Notes under the pieces: generated by a model
Told to the model about the DNA's origin: nothing
Database searches by the model: none
The model's input: the letters and a program-made list of their open reading frames with translations, nothing else
Program-made: the position numbers and the translations under genes
In this document: positions 35,759-44,570 of the stretch, piece by piece
Layout of the letters: each line of letters begins with the position of its first letter
How positions within the stretch are numbered: the stretch's first letter is position 1
From: Sva-25 sp037385685
GTDB taxonomy: Bacteria; Pseudomonadota; Gammaproteobacteria; Chromatiales; Chromatiaceae
Length of the DNA stretch: 64,000 nucleotides
Direction: 5' to 3'
NCBI GenBank assembly: GCA_037385685.1
Contig: JARRMW010000016.1
Coordinates: forward strand, 1-64,000

Positions 35759-35785
35759 AAAAAGCCCGCATCTGCGGGCTTTTTC
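35759..35785. terminator. Bidirectional rho-independent terminator
   Basis: AAAAAGCCCGCA-TC-TGCGGGCTTTTT: 8-bp GC-rich core with A-run and T-run on either side. It serves the small plus-strand gene and the convergent minus-strand gene at 35811. Confidence 0.9.
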
Positions 35786-35810
35786 ATGCCTGACAGACCC
35801 GGAAACCAGC

Positions 35811-36209
35811 CTAGTCCGGACGAATGTGCTCGATGTATTTCGGAACGTCTTCCATGTCGAGCCTGACCGCTGAAGCCTGCACCCGGATGTGATCTTCCGC
35901 ACCCTCGGTACTCAAATCACAATGCGCCTGGCCCCGGCTTTCGAGTGGCACCGGAATCATGTCCCTGTAGGTAAAAATGTTCTCGCCGACATCGCCACCG
36001 GCGCACACAGCGGGTAAAGGTGGTAATGCACCTTCAAGGGATGCGCCATCGAAAACCAGCGACCCTTTCTGCCACCACCGCGTCTTTTCAACCGAGCCTG
36101 TCATCGTCTTGATGATGATCGCGCGCGAGAAATTCACGCGGATCGTATCACCATCCTGCGTCACCGAATCGATCTCGCTGCCGGCCAGCTCGATACTGCT
36201 GCTATCCAT
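35811..36209 (-). CDS. Conserved hypothetical protein
   Basis: 132 residues without signal peptide or membrane helix. The predicted fold is mostly beta, with two cysteines (PAVCAGGD, QAHCDLS). TRWWQKGSLVFDGA and ENIFTYRDMIPVPL are striking stretches. A TATAAT lies at 36242-36247 on the same strand, 33 bases before the start, and the bidirectional terminator follows. No family recognised. Confidence 0.6.
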   Translation of the reverse strand: MDSSSIELAGSEIDSVTQDGDTIRVNFSRAIIIKTMTGSVEKTRWWQKGSLVFDGASLEGALPPLPAVCAGGDVGENIFTYRDMIPVPLESRGQAHCDLSTEGAEDHIRVQASAVRLDMEDVPKYIEHIRPD

Positions 36210-36325
36210 TGAATAACCTTCTCGAAGTCAATACATGCCAAATTATACCGAATCACGGATTTGACCGGCCCTGAATCGCTGTTAATCTTGAGCACGAAAA
36301 CAACGTATTAATAAGGAGAATTGAG

Positions 36326-36913
36326 ATGAGCGGACTCTACCGCCCCCTCGAGACCTCGTTGCTGGGGCCTAACACGACATGCCAGAGACCGGTCCAGCAA
36401 CTGCCGATGAACCTGACCCCGGCCAGCCCCGCGATCGATGTCATGACAGATCTCCGGCACGTTGCCTCGCAGGCCGTCTCCCCGTTCTCTGGTATCGAAC
36501 AGGCGACGGAACGCATGAAGAATGCGGGCGTCCGACTGCTCTTCGTCATCAACCAGTCATACGAGATTCTCGGTATTCTCACGAGCCAGGACATCCTCGA
36601 GGAGAGGATCGTTACGCACATGAACACGCACAACATGCGTCGGGAAGAAATCACAGCCCGCGATCTCATGACTCCGCAGAGCCAGGTCGAGGTCCTGCAG
36701 ATGTACGATGTGGCACGGGCCACCGTCGGTGACATCATCAAGACATTCAGGCAGATGGGGCGCCAGCACGCCCTCGTAGTGGAGGAGATCGAAGGCAAGC
36801 AGACGATCCGCGGCATTCTCTCCACGACCCAGATCGCCAAGCAGACAGGTATCCATGTCGATACTGCACAGTATGCAGGCAGTTTTGCAGAACTCCAGGC
36901 ATCGATCTCCTGA
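36326..36913 (+). CDS. CBS-domain protein
   Basis: 195 residues with two CBS motifs (about residues 45-105 and 110-180), e.g. FVINQSYEILGILTSQDILEE and ITARDLMTPQSQ. CBS pairs bind adenosyl ligands and regulate partner enzymes or channels; here no partner domain is fused. AAGGAG precedes the start by 8 bases. The target is unknown. Confidence 0.82.
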   Translation: MSGLYRPLETSLLGPNTTCQRPVQQLPMNLTPASPAIDVMTDLRHVASQAVSPFSGIEQATERMKNAGVRLLFVINQSYEILGILTSQDILEERIVTHMNTHNMRREEITARDLMTPQSQVEVLQMYDVARATVGDIIKTFRQMGRQHALVVEEIEGKQTIRGILSTTQIAKQTGIHVDTAQYAGSFAELQASIS

Positions 36914-36955
36914 GAATCCTTCAGAAGCCTCCCGGAAAAACCGGGGCCTGGATCG

Positions 36956-37129
36956 TCAGTTTTTCAGCAGGTAGGTCACTTTCAGGTAGACCCTGTACCT
37001 GGAGGTTATGCCGTTCCTGACCGTTACCTGCTGACTCTGCACCCAGGCACTCACAACCCTTTCAGACTCGATGATATCGGCAAGGGCACACAAGCAGGCC
37101 TGAAAAGCGCCTGCTTCCGGCTGGTCATA
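36956..37129 (-). pseudogene. Dodecin C-terminal remnant
   Basis: On the minus strand a 57-codon open stretch without ATG ends at 36956. Its last 40 residues (VVSAWVQSQQVTVRNG, then YRVYLKVTYLLKN) match the C-terminal two-thirds of dodecin, a small flavin-storing protein (strand AWVxxQxVxV..G, then YxVxLKVxF). The expected N-terminal strand is missing: a stop codon lies just upstream (37130-37132), followed at 37163 by the stop of the next gene. Either the gene has decayed or a non-ATG start is used. Identification is by pattern only. Confidence 0.5.
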
Positions 37130-37162
37130 TTATATTTCTGCGGGGAGGAAGACGCTTCCCGC

Positions 37163-37672
37163 TCAGGGGAAAGCGGGAATCGTCGGTTCAGTGCCCTCGA
37201 TATCGGCATCCGGGTGATGCTTCTTGACCATCTCCTCGATCTCCTCGACGCGGGCTTTGGGCACATCGACCAGAAAGAGGATCTCGCCCTGCTCGATGGC
37301 TTCCTCGAATTGCGAGATACGCGAGTTCCTGACGTCGACGCCAATCATGCTGGACATCCATGCGCCCATGCCCGAACCGACAAGCGCGGTGGCCAGCACT
37401 GCCCCACCACCGAGCACAAGGCCAGCGGGTGGAAATGTCACGGCTGCGACACCGGCGAGAATACCCGTGGCACCGCCAACAGCAAGGCCACGCTCGACAG
37501 CAGGAATCACATCACTGCTCTGCAGCAAGGAAGCTTCCGGGAGATCTCCCAGTTCGACTCCTTCCTTTGCGATCACATGGATGTGGCGTTCCTCGATTCG
37601 CGCCAGTAAAAGTTCTTCTGTCACCTTGTGAGCGCTCTCAAGGTCCGGGACCAGAAAATAGATTCTGCGCAT
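37163..37672 (-). CDS. DUF1269-like protein with glycine-zipper membrane region
   Basis: 169 residues. N-terminal soluble part MRRIYFLVPDLESAHKV, then a Gly/Ala-rich hydrophobic block (about residues 62-112, GGATGILAGVAA, GGGAVLATALVGSGMGAWM), then an ISQFEEAIEQGEILFLVDVP segment. This matches the DUF1269/DUF1269-like family of small membrane-associated proteins with unknown role. The dodecin remnant follows on the same strand. Confidence 0.75.
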   Translation of the reverse strand: MRRIYFLVPDLESAHKVTEELLLARIEERHIHVIAKEGVELGDLPEASLLQSSDVIPAVERGLAVGGATGILAGVAAVTFPPAGLVLGGGAVLATALVGSGMGAWMSSMIGVDVRNSRISQFEEAIEQGEILFLVDVPKARVEEIEEMVKKHHPDADIEGTEPTIPAFP

Positions 37673-37753
37673 CTCCTCTCCTCCTTTATCTGATTTATCA
37701 TGTGATTATAGTTTGCTGACAGGGGGATTGCTCACCAGGTCCGCAAGACCCGA

Positions 37754-38110
37754 TCATACATCAGTGAGCAGCGAGATACTGGCCCTGGCAGATTTTCTGT
37801 CGAGTTCGATGCGCACCTCGCAATACTCGACCGTTTCATTGTTCGGTGTCGGATCATCGGCACAACTGCATCCTGCAATGACGCCCGTGAAATGCAGACC
37901 AGCCTTGATGATGACTGAATCGGCCGATTCGGACGTCGAGAGCAGGATAACGCCGTTCACCCTGTCGCTGGCATAGCTTCCATGGGTGAGTGCAGCCTGG
38001 AGTGGTAGCATCTCGGCTGTCAGCCGGCCAACCTCGCGCTTGAAGGTTTCTTCAAATTCAGGGGTTCCCCATGCCGCGAGAGATGCAGGTAAACATGTAG
38101 GCGTTTTCAT
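37754..38110 (-). CDS. Conserved hypothetical protein
   Basis: 118 residues from the ATG at 38110, which follows a weak CAGG. No signal peptide or membrane helix. A CSC motif sits in GVIAGCSCADDP and a later EYCEVRIELD; these cysteines could bind metal. Residues 30-45 resemble a helix (EFEETFKREVGRLTAEMLPL). The protein is in a run of small genes of unknown role. Family not recognised. Confidence 0.58.
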   Translation of the reverse strand: MKTPTCLPASLAAWGTPEFEETFKREVGRLTAEMLPLQAALTHGSYASDRVNGVILLSTSESADSVIIKAGLHFTGVIAGCSCADDPTPNNETVEYCEVRIELDRKSARASISLLTDV

Positions 38111-38180
38111 GCCTGCTGACAGCTGGTTAGCGGCTACCGGAAGGGCCCGCAGACTGCATGCCTCTACCCGCGTAAAGCAA

Positions 38181-38205
38181 ATCATCGGAGCAGATCCCCG
38201 ATGAT
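38181..38205. repeat. Inverted repeat between ntrC and the upstream small gene
   Basis: ATCATCGG-9-CCGATGAT, a perfect 8-bp stem. No T-run; purpose unclear. Confidence 0.4.
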
Positions 38206-38343
38206 AGCCAATGTGACGGAACTGATGAGAATGCCGGGGTCATGGTCAACATGATCAGAGTATCTGCTTTCTGCCACGCTTTCCCAAGAGGTGTTGTCGA
38301 CTCAACCCGCGCTGTCCCTGCATACGAGAGTTGCATGGACGTG

Positions 38344-39744
38344 TTAACCCTCCATCTCCAGGGACTGCATCTTCCGGGTCAAGGTATTCCTCCCCCAGCC
38401 AAGGCGCTGTGCGGCCTCGTTCTTTTTACCACCGGTCGCTTCCAGCGCCGCCTCGATCATGACGCGTTCGAACTCCGGCAGTGCCGTGTCGAGCAGTGGT
38501 TCGTCGCTGTCATCGAGCTTGCGCACTGCCCATTTCTTCAGCGCCTGTTGCCAGTTACCGCTGGTTTCAACAGCGACCTCCTGCTCGAGAATCTCCAGCG
38601 GCAGATCCTTGATGCGGATCATCTTGCCTGCGGCCATGACGGTGAGCCAGCGAGCAACATTCTCCAGCTGGCGTACGTTACCGGGCCAGTCGAAAGCCAT
38701 CAGTATCTTCGACGCATCATCATCCAGTTCCTTGCACTCTTCATCGAGCTCACTGGCTGCGTTCCTGAGAAACTGTCTCATCAGCAAGGGAATGTCCTCC
38801 CTGCGCTCGCGTAGCGACGGCAGGCGCACCCGGATCACGTTCAGACGGTGAAACAGGTCCTCACGGAACTTGTGCTCCTTGACGAGTTCCTCGAGGTCCT
38901 GGTGAGTCGCAGCCACGACCCGCACGTCGACCTTGATCGGCTTGCGTCCACCGATGCGATAAAATTCGCCATCGGCGAGCACTCGCAGCAATCGTGTTTG
39001 CAGATCGGCTGGCATATCACCGATCTCATCGAGGAACAGCGTCCCGCCATCAGCCTGCTCGAAGCGACCGATACGTCGCTCGGATGCTCCCGTGAATGCG
39101 CCCCGCTCATGTCCGAACAGTTCGGATTCAAGCAGATCGCGCGGTATTGCAGCCGTATTGATGGCGATGAACGGCTGCTTTGCGCGCAAGCTGTGCGTAT
39201 GCAGGGCGCGTGCAACGAGCTCCTTGCCAGTGCCTGACTCACCGGTGATCAGAACAGTAATATTCGAACGGGCCAGGCGTCCGATCGCGCGGAACACCTC
39301 CTGCATCGCAGGTGCCTCACCGATGATCTCGGGCAACTCGCCATTGTCCGACGCCTTCTCCGTAGCACCCTCGTGCCTTTGCTGACAGGCGCGCTCGACC
39401 TTGTCGACAGCTTCGGCGATATCAAAGGGTTTGGGCAGATACTCGAATGCCCCGCCATGGTAGGCAGAGACTGCACTGTCCAGGTCGGAGTGTGCGGTCA
39501 TGATGATCACGGGCAACTCCGGGTTTCGCTGGTGTACGCGCTCAAGCAGCTCCAGGCCATCCATGCCCGGCATGCGGATATCCGAAACGATGACGTCCGG
39601 CACTTCCCTGCGCAGCCGGGAGAGAGCATCCTCGGCATTATCAAAGCTACTGGTTTCCATTCCACTCTTGCCGAATGCCTTTTCCAGCACCCAGCGAATC
39701 GAGTTGTCGTCATCAATAATCCAGACGCTGCAAACTTCGTTCAT
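38344..39744 (-). CDS. ntrC: NtrC (GlnG), nitrogen regulation response regulator
   Basis: 466 residues. Receiver domain with acceptor Asp55 (VSDIRMPG), sigma54-interacting AAA+ domain (Walker A GESGTGKE near residue 168, GAFTGA loop present as ERGAFTGASE) and a Fis-type helix-turn-helix at the C-terminus (AAQRLGWGRNTLTRKM). Phosphorylated NtrC activates sigma54 promoters such as the glnA promoter found at 43034. It starts 2 bases after ntrB ends. Confidence 0.96.
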   Translation of the reverse strand: MNEVCSVWIIDDDNSIRWVLEKAFGKSGMETSSFDNAEDALSRLRREVPDVIVSDIRMPGMDGLELLERVHQRNPELPVIIMTAHSDLDSAVSAYHGGAFEYLPKPFDIAEAVDKVERACQQRHEGATEKASDNGELPEIIGEAPAMQEVFRAIGRLARSNITVLITGESGTGKELVARALHTHSLRAKQPFIAINTAAIPRDLLESELFGHERGAFTGASERRIGRFEQADGGTLFLDEIGDMPADLQTRLLRVLADGEFYRIGGRKPIKVDVRVVAATHQDLEELVKEHKFREDLFHRLNVIRVRLPSLRERREDIPLLMRQFLRNAASELDEECKELDDDASKILMAFDWPGNVRQLENVARWLTVMAAGKMIRIKDLPLEILEQEVAVETSGNWQQALKKWAVRKLDDSDEPLLDTALPEFERVMIEAALEATGGKKNEAAQRLGWGRNTLTRKMQSLEMEG

Positions 39745-39746
39745 CT

Positions 39747-40805
39747 CTATTCCACTGGCAGGTAAACCACAAAAACCGTTTTGCCCGGCTCGCTTTCGAA
39801 CTCGATGAGGCCTCCGTGCCTCGCCACCAGAGACTGTGCGATGGACAAGCCAAGCCCGGCACCATCGGCACTGCCGGAAACCATTGGCAGAAACAGCGTC
39901 TCTCGCAGTTCGGGCGGGATTCCCGGACCGTTATCCTCGATATCGATCTCGGCAACCAGCTTGTGAAGCTGGTTGCCGATCGTAAACTGGCGCAATATAC
40001 GCGTCCTGAATGTCAGCTCACCATCCTCACCAAGTGCACGCGCAGCATTGGCGGCAATATTCAGAATTGCCTGTATGAGCTGATCCGCATCTCCCACGAC
40101 AGGCGGAATGCTGGGGTCATAGTCGAAGTTGAGCTTGAGGCTCTCGCCATACTCGACACGCAACAGCTGACGTACTCTTTCGAGCACTTCGTGAATGTTG
40201 AGTTCCTCGACCTTGGGAAGCTGGTTGGGACCAAGCAGGCGATTAACGAGATTACGCAGGCGATCGGCCTCTTTCATGATGACCCCGGTATACTCCTTGA
40301 GGTCATCCTCGTGCAGCTCCAGTTCGAGCAGCTGCGCGGCGCCACGAATGCCGCCGAGCGGATTCTTGATTTCATGCGCGAGTCCGCGCACCAGTTCCTG
40401 GGCGGCATGCTGCTGGCTGATGAGCTGCTCCTCGTGGGTAATGCGAATCTGTCTGTCTATCTGCTGCAGCTCGACGAGCAGCGCCCTCGGCTCATCCGGC
40501 TCCTCGAATGGCACAACTGTGCAGTCGACGGTCAGGCGCTGGCTCGGCGTGTGTATGCCGATCTCCCTGCCAGTGTAGGGATTACCGGTCTCGAGGACGT
40601 TATGTAACTGATGGATTGTTTCCTCACTTTCGCAACGCATGATCTCCTCGACATGCTTGCCAAGCATTGCGCGTGCGCTCATGGCAAAGAGCATCTCGGC
40701 CGCATGATTGACGTAGAGAATCTGAAACTGCTCGTCGAACAGCAGCACAGAGGTATGCAGATTGTCGAGAATGAGCTGGTGTAGCCGATTCGAATGGCTG
40801 GTCAT
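39747..40805 (-). CDS. ntrB: NtrB (GlnL), nitrogen regulation sensor kinase
   Basis: 352 residues, soluble histidine kinase. PAS domain (about residues 10-110), HisKA with acceptor His near 143 (LAHEIKNPLGGIRG) and an ATPase domain (DNGPGIPPE, GAGLGLSIAQ). It phosphorylates NtrC when nitrogen is short, under control of PII. Operon order glnA, DUF4124 gene, ntrB, ntrC is common in gammaproteobacteria. Confidence 0.95.
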   Translation of the reverse strand: MTSHSNRLHQLILDNLHTSVLLFDEQFQILYVNHAAEMLFAMSARAMLGKHVEEIMRCESEETIHQLHNVLETGNPYTGREIGIHTPSQRLTVDCTVVPFEEPDEPRALLVELQQIDRQIRITHEEQLISQQHAAQELVRGLAHEIKNPLGGIRGAAQLLELELHEDDLKEYTGVIMKEADRLRNLVNRLLGPNQLPKVEELNIHEVLERVRQLLRVEYGESLKLNFDYDPSIPPVVGDADQLIQAILNIAANAARALGEDGELTFRTRILRQFTIGNQLHKLVAEIDIEDNGPGIPPELRETLFLPMVSGSADGAGLGLSIAQSLVARHGGLIEFESEPGKTVFVVYLPVE

Positions 40806-40870
40806 GCGTCTTATTGAAGCAACAATCGTGCCATGATGACGCAGCCTGCTGACGGTCAGTCAGCCTTCCG

Positions 40871-41446
40871 TCATCTGGGACTGCGATTGAGGGCCGAGGC
40901 CCGGTGAAGATGAAAGGTCACGCCGTTGGACTCTCCGACAACAGTACCTTCACTATTCATGAGCTTGACCTGGATGGTGTGCGTGCCGCGATCAACATTT
41001 GAGAGGTAGACCTGCTGGCTGAAAAAGGGCTGAAACCAGGGCAATCCGTCGAGATACATCTGGTAGGAGAAATCCTCGTCCGGCATCGGGCTGGTCGTAA
41101 AGGCCACGGGAATAATTCCCTGGTTGTCACGCACGGTGGCATCCTGAAGCGGCGTTGTAATGCGGATGCTGTAACTCGCCGGCTGTTGTGCGGAGCGATC
41201 TCCGAAAAGCTCGGGAAAGCTGTAGACCCCGGGCGTCCTTTCGGGTTCTGAAGTTGCTGGCTCCGGAGGTGCAGGCTTGTCAATGGCCGGGCTGCCGGTT
41301 TCAAAGCCGGGCAACCTCGTGGCATTGCTATCCTCGCGGGGTTGATCGCCATAATGCACCCGGCCCTCATCATCGACCCATTTATAGACGTCCGTCATGC
41401 CGATGAGCGGCCAGAGAGCAAGCAACAGAATGATGAATCTGTTCAT
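40871..41446 (-). CDS. DUF4124-domain exported protein
   Basis: 191 residues. A signal peptide (MNRFIILLLALWPLIGMTD) leads into a DUF4124 motif (VYKWVDDEGRVHYGDQP), followed by a Pro/Glu-rich linker and a C-terminal Ig-like domain (VTFHLHRAS). DUF4124 proteins are common next to glnA/ntrB in gammaproteobacteria; the role is unknown. The start at 41446 opens the signal peptide; an in-frame start 18 bases upstream is possible. Confidence 0.78.
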   Translation of the reverse strand: MNRFIILLLALWPLIGMTDVYKWVDDEGRVHYGDQPREDSNATRLPGFETGSPAIDKPAPPEPATSEPERTPGVYSFPELFGDRSAQQPASYSIRITTPLQDATVRDNQGIIPVAFTTSPMPDEDFSYQMYLDGLPWFQPFFSQQVYLSNVDRGTHTIQVKLMNSEGTVVGESNGVTFHLHRASALNRSPR

Positions 41447-41470
41447 GTTTCTAAGAATAACCAATTTCCA

Positions 41471-41506
41471 TAAAAAAAGCCCGCACCTGATTGGTGCGGG
41501 CTTTTT
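41471..41506 (-). terminator. Rho-independent terminator of glnA
   Basis: 10-bp stem AGCCCGCACC / GGTGCGGGCT (41478-41502) with loop of 5, followed on the minus strand by a run of T (AAAAAAA on plus). It lies 25 bases after the glnA stop and isolates it from the DUF4124-ntrBC genes. Confidence 0.93.
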
Positions 41507-41530
41507 GCGGCGATATGCCTGCCACTTTCC

Positions 41531-42940
41531 TCAGAGGCTGTAGTACATATCGAACTCGACCGGGTGAGTCGTCATGCGCATACGCGTGACTTCGTCCATC
41601 TTCAGGTCAATGTAACCGTCGATCAGGTCGTTGGTGAAAACATCGCCCGCGGTCAGGAAGTCACGGTCTGCGTCCAGCGCTTCCAGCGCCATGTCGAGGC
41701 TGTGGCAAACAGTCGGGATGGCCAGGGCCTCCTCGGCCGGCAGGTCATAGAGGTCCTTGTCCATGGCATCGCCCGGGTGGATCTTGTTCTGGATACCGTC
41801 GAGGCCGGCCATCATCATGGCGGCGAAGGCCAGGTACGGGTTCGCAGTCGGATCGGGGAAGCGCACCTCGATGCGGCGGCCTTTCGGGCTGGCAACCCAC
41901 GGAATCCGGATGGATGCGGAACGGTTACGTGCCGAGTAGGCCAGCATGACCGGTGCCTCGAAGCCGGGAACAAGGCGCTTGTAGGAGTTGGTCGATGCGT
42001 TCGTGAAGGCGTTCAGCGCACGTGCGTGCTTGATGATACCGCCGATGTAGTAGAGCGCTGTCTCCGAGAGGCCGCCGTACTGGTCGCCGGCGAAGATGTT
42101 CTCGCCGTCTTTTGCCAGTGACTGGTGAACGTGCATGCCGGAACCGTTGTCACCGACGATGGGCTTGGGCATGAAGGTTACGGTCTTGCCGTAGGCGTGC
42201 GCAACGTTCCAGGTGACGTACTTCTGGATCTGGACCCAGTCGGCGCGCTCGACGAGCGTGCTGAAGCGCGTGCCAATCTCGCACTGGCCGGCAGTCGCAA
42301 CCTCGTGGTGGTGCACCTCGACCGGTACGCCCATCTCATTCATGACATCGCACATGGCGGCACGGATATCGTGCAGCGAATCAACCGGGGGAACCGGGAA
42401 GTAACCGCCCTTGACGGTGGGACGGTGGCCGATGTTGCCGTCCTCGTAGACTTTCTCGGAGTTCCAGTGCGCCTCGCTGGAATCGATCTTGACGGAACAG
42501 CCGCTCATGTCGGCGCTCCAGCGAACATCATCGAGAATAAAGAATTCCGGCTCGGGACCGAAGAATGCCGTGTCGGCGATACCAGTGGATTGCAGGTAGG
42601 CCTCGGCGCGCTTGGCGACAGAACGCGGATCACGCTCGTAACCTTCCATGGTGGCTGGCTCGAGGATGTCACAACGCAGGTTCAGGGTCGCATCATCGGT
42701 AAACGGGTCCATGACTGCGGTCGCGGGTTCCGGCATGAGGATCATGTCTGATTCGTTGATGCCTTTCCAGCCGGCAATCGAGGAACCATCGAACATCTTG
42801 CCTTCTTCAAAGAAGTCCTCGTTGATTTCGCTGATGGGCATGGAGACGTGCTGCTCTTTTCCGCGGGTATCGGTAAAACGCAGGTCAACCCACTTGACCT
42901 CGTTTTCCTTGATCATTTTCAAAACGTCTTTTCCAGACAT
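41531..42940 (-). CDS. glnA: GlnA, type I glutamine synthetase
   Basis: 469 residues, the E. coli length. It makes glutamine from glutamate, ammonia and ATP as a dodecamer. Motifs: MFDGSSIAGWKGI, EVHHHEVATAGQCE, NRSASIRIP, and the adenylylated tyrosine at residue 398 in LYDLPAEEA, equal to Tyr397 of E. coli. So it should be controlled by GlnE adenylylation. The ATG at 42940 is chosen to match the family; a GTG 12 bases upstream is closer to GGAG. Confidence 0.97.
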   Translation of the reverse strand: MSGKDVLKMIKENEVKWVDLRFTDTRGKEQHVSMPISEINEDFFEEGKMFDGSSIAGWKGINESDMILMPEPATAVMDPFTDDATLNLRCDILEPATMEGYERDPRSVAKRAEAYLQSTGIADTAFFGPEPEFFILDDVRWSADMSGCSVKIDSSEAHWNSEKVYEDGNIGHRPTVKGGYFPVPPVDSLHDIRAAMCDVMNEMGVPVEVHHHEVATAGQCEIGTRFSTLVERADWVQIQKYVTWNVAHAYGKTVTFMPKPIVGDNGSGMHVHQSLAKDGENIFAGDQYGGLSETALYYIGGIIKHARALNAFTNASTNSYKRLVPGFEAPVMLAYSARNRSASIRIPWVASPKGRRIEVRFPDPTANPYLAFAAMMMAGLDGIQNKIHPGDAMDKDLYDLPAEEALAIPTVCHSLDMALEALDADRDFLTAGDVFTNDLIDGYIDLKMDEVTRMRMTTHPVEFDMYYSL

Positions 42941-43033
42941 GGTCGTTATCACTCCAAATAGTTACAGAATTCGCCGCTACGGGAAGCGGCATGGTTTGCA
43001 TACAGGCCTGTCAAGGCACATGACTTTCCATTG

Positions 43034-43049
43034 TGCAGGAATCATGCCA
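43034..43049 (-). promoter_or_regulatory. Sigma54 (-24/-12) promoter of glnA
   Basis: Minus strand TGGCATGATTCCTGCA matches TGGCACG-N4-TTGCA with the fixed GG-to-GC spacing. The transcription start would be near 43023, giving a leader of about 80 bases that includes a small GCCGCT/AGCGGC hairpin (42973-42990). Confidence 0.85.
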
Positions 43050-43089
43050 ACGTTTCCATGGCGTTTTGGCGCACTCAAGGAGCGCTCGA

Positions 43090-43137
43090 TGCACCATGAT
43101 AGATCAATGCACCTTTACAGTGCACCAGCATGGTGCT
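43090..43137 (-). promoter_or_regulatory. NtrC enhancer sites upstream of glnA
   Basis: TGCACCAGCATGGTGCT (43121-43137) matches the NtrC palindrome TGCACYA-N3-TGGTGCA almost fully. A second site, TGCAC-N7-GTGCA, overlaps it at 43108-43124. A weaker half-like site starts at 43090 (TGCACCA). They lie about 70-110 bp upstream of the predicted start, the usual enhancer distance. Confidence 0.83.
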
Positions 43138-43155
43138 CTTTCTGGTTCATCCGGA

Positions 43156-44328
43156 TCAGGCGATAAAAAAGATCCGCAGACTGCCAAATTCCTTCATGTC
43201 GGCGAGCGGTCCCGCCAGCTCTTCCCGGATTGATTGCGCCCCCCTGCCCTCCTCATCAAGACAGGTGAGCGGCAAGTAGAGATCCACATGGACGCGTCCC
43301 TGAATATAGTGCAACTGGACACGCTCCCACCTCCCCTTGCAGCCGGCCTCTTTCCAGGCACGCTCAAGCATATCAAGTGCCTGACTGCGGAGTGGCAGAC
43401 CCTCGCACGGCGGCGCCTCCTCGTCATCCTCCGGGTCGATATGCACCGTGACATCGGTCACCTCATCGAGACTCGATTTCGCGGCGTCCTCGACAGCGAT
43501 CGCAATCATGTGCCCCTCACTGACGCTGAGCCAGGGGTCGACCTGGACATGCACGTCCACGAGCGCCTCGTGCCCGACCTTGCGCGAGCGCAGCAGGTGC
43601 AGGTGACGTACACCGTCGACGGCCAGGATCGCCTTGCGGATCTTTTCGACGCGCTCCTGTTCGAGCGCCCTGTCAGCCAGTTCATGCAAGCTCTCCCAGC
43701 CGAGGTCCCAGCCGATCTTCGCGACCATCAGAGCTACGCCGACCGCTGCGATCGCGTCCAGGTAATCGAGCCCAAGCATGGTGCCGCCGACGCCGATCAC
43801 AACGACAATGGAAGAGATCGCATCGCTCCGGCTGTGCCAGGCGTTGGCCTCGAGCATGGGTGAGCGCACGCGTTTCGCAACGCGCATGGTGTAGCGGTAG
43901 ATCCACTCCTTCAGGACAACCGACAGGAGCGCAACGACGAGCGCCCAGATACCAGGTTCAAACAGGCGCTCTGGCTCGAAAAGGCGCGCGATTGCATCCC
44001 AGGCGATACCGATGGCAACGATGATCAGGGCCACGCCCAGGCCCGCTGTAGCGAGCGTCTCGATGCGGCCGTGCCCGTAGGGATGGTCCTCGTCAGCCTC
44101 GCGGCTGCCATGCTTGGCGGCATAGAGAACAACGAAATCGGTCGCAAGATCGGAGAGCGAGTGGACACCGTCAGCGATGAGACTCTGGGAACTGGCGATC
44201 CAGCCGACGAAAATCTTGACAACGCCGAGCAGCAGGTCGATCGCGGAGCCGATCAGCGTCACCTTTTTCATCTCGCGATAACGCGCCTCGCCCTGCTCCT
44301 TTGGCGAAAGCCTGACGGTATCATGCAT
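43156..44328 (-). CDS. Cation diffusion facilitator transporter
   Basis: 390 residues, six-helix CDF-family proton antiporter that exports Zn, Fe, Mn or similar ions. Metal-site motifs are HSLSDLATD (TM2) and HSRSDAISS (TM5), with DEDHPYGHGRIE between. The C-terminal cytoplasmic domain is long (about residues 215-390) and His/Asp-rich, longer than in E. coli FieF. It follows tusA by 3 bases, so it is in the operon tail. Metal specificity not predictable. Confidence 0.88.
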   Translation of the reverse strand: MHDTVRLSPKEQGEARYREMKKVTLIGSAIDLLLGVVKIFVGWIASSQSLIADGVHSLSDLATDFVVLYAAKHGSREADEDHPYGHGRIETLATAGLGVALIIVAIGIAWDAIARLFEPERLFEPGIWALVVALLSVVLKEWIYRYTMRVAKRVRSPMLEANAWHSRSDAISSIVVVIGVGGTMLGLDYLDAIAAVGVALMVAKIGWDLGWESLHELADRALEQERVEKIRKAILAVDGVRHLHLLRSRKVGHEALVDVHVQVDPWLSVSEGHMIAIAVEDAAKSSLDEVTDVTVHIDPEDDEEAPPCEGLPLRSQALDMLERAWKEAGCKGRWERVQLHYIQGRVHVDLYLPLTCLDEEGRGAQSIREELAGPLADMKEFGSLRIFFIA

Positions 44329-44330
44329 TT

Positions 44331-44570
44331 CTACTGCTCTCCGACGCGCAGTGTAATGAAATACAGGTCATCTTCGCTGCGCATCTCGATGACCTCATGT
44401 CCGTTGATACGGCACCAGGCCGGAATATCGCTGAGCGCACCCGGATCGGTGCAGACAGCCTCAAGCTCGTCACCGGTCAGCATCTCCGCGACCCTGTCCT
44501 GCACGCGGATAACAGGCATCGGGCAAAGCAGGCGCTTGCAGTCGATGGTTTCGCGGCTCACAGGACCCAC
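44331..44570 (-). CDS. TusA-family sulfur carrier protein
   Basis: 79 residues, the two-layer TusA fold. The active-site motif C16-P-M-P with preceding DCKRLL is typical; Cys11 is an extra one. TusA carries persulfide sulfur to tRNA thiolation or, in sulfur oxidisers, to the Dsr/sHdr route. It overlaps the end of the upstream thiolation-like enzyme by 13 bases, so the pair probably works together in sulfur transfer to RNA. CDF gene follows. Confidence 0.88.
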   Translation of the reverse strand: MGPVSRETIDCKRLLCPMPVIRVQDRVAEMLTGDELEAVCTDPGALSDIPAWCRINGHEVIEMRSEDDLYFITLRVGEQ

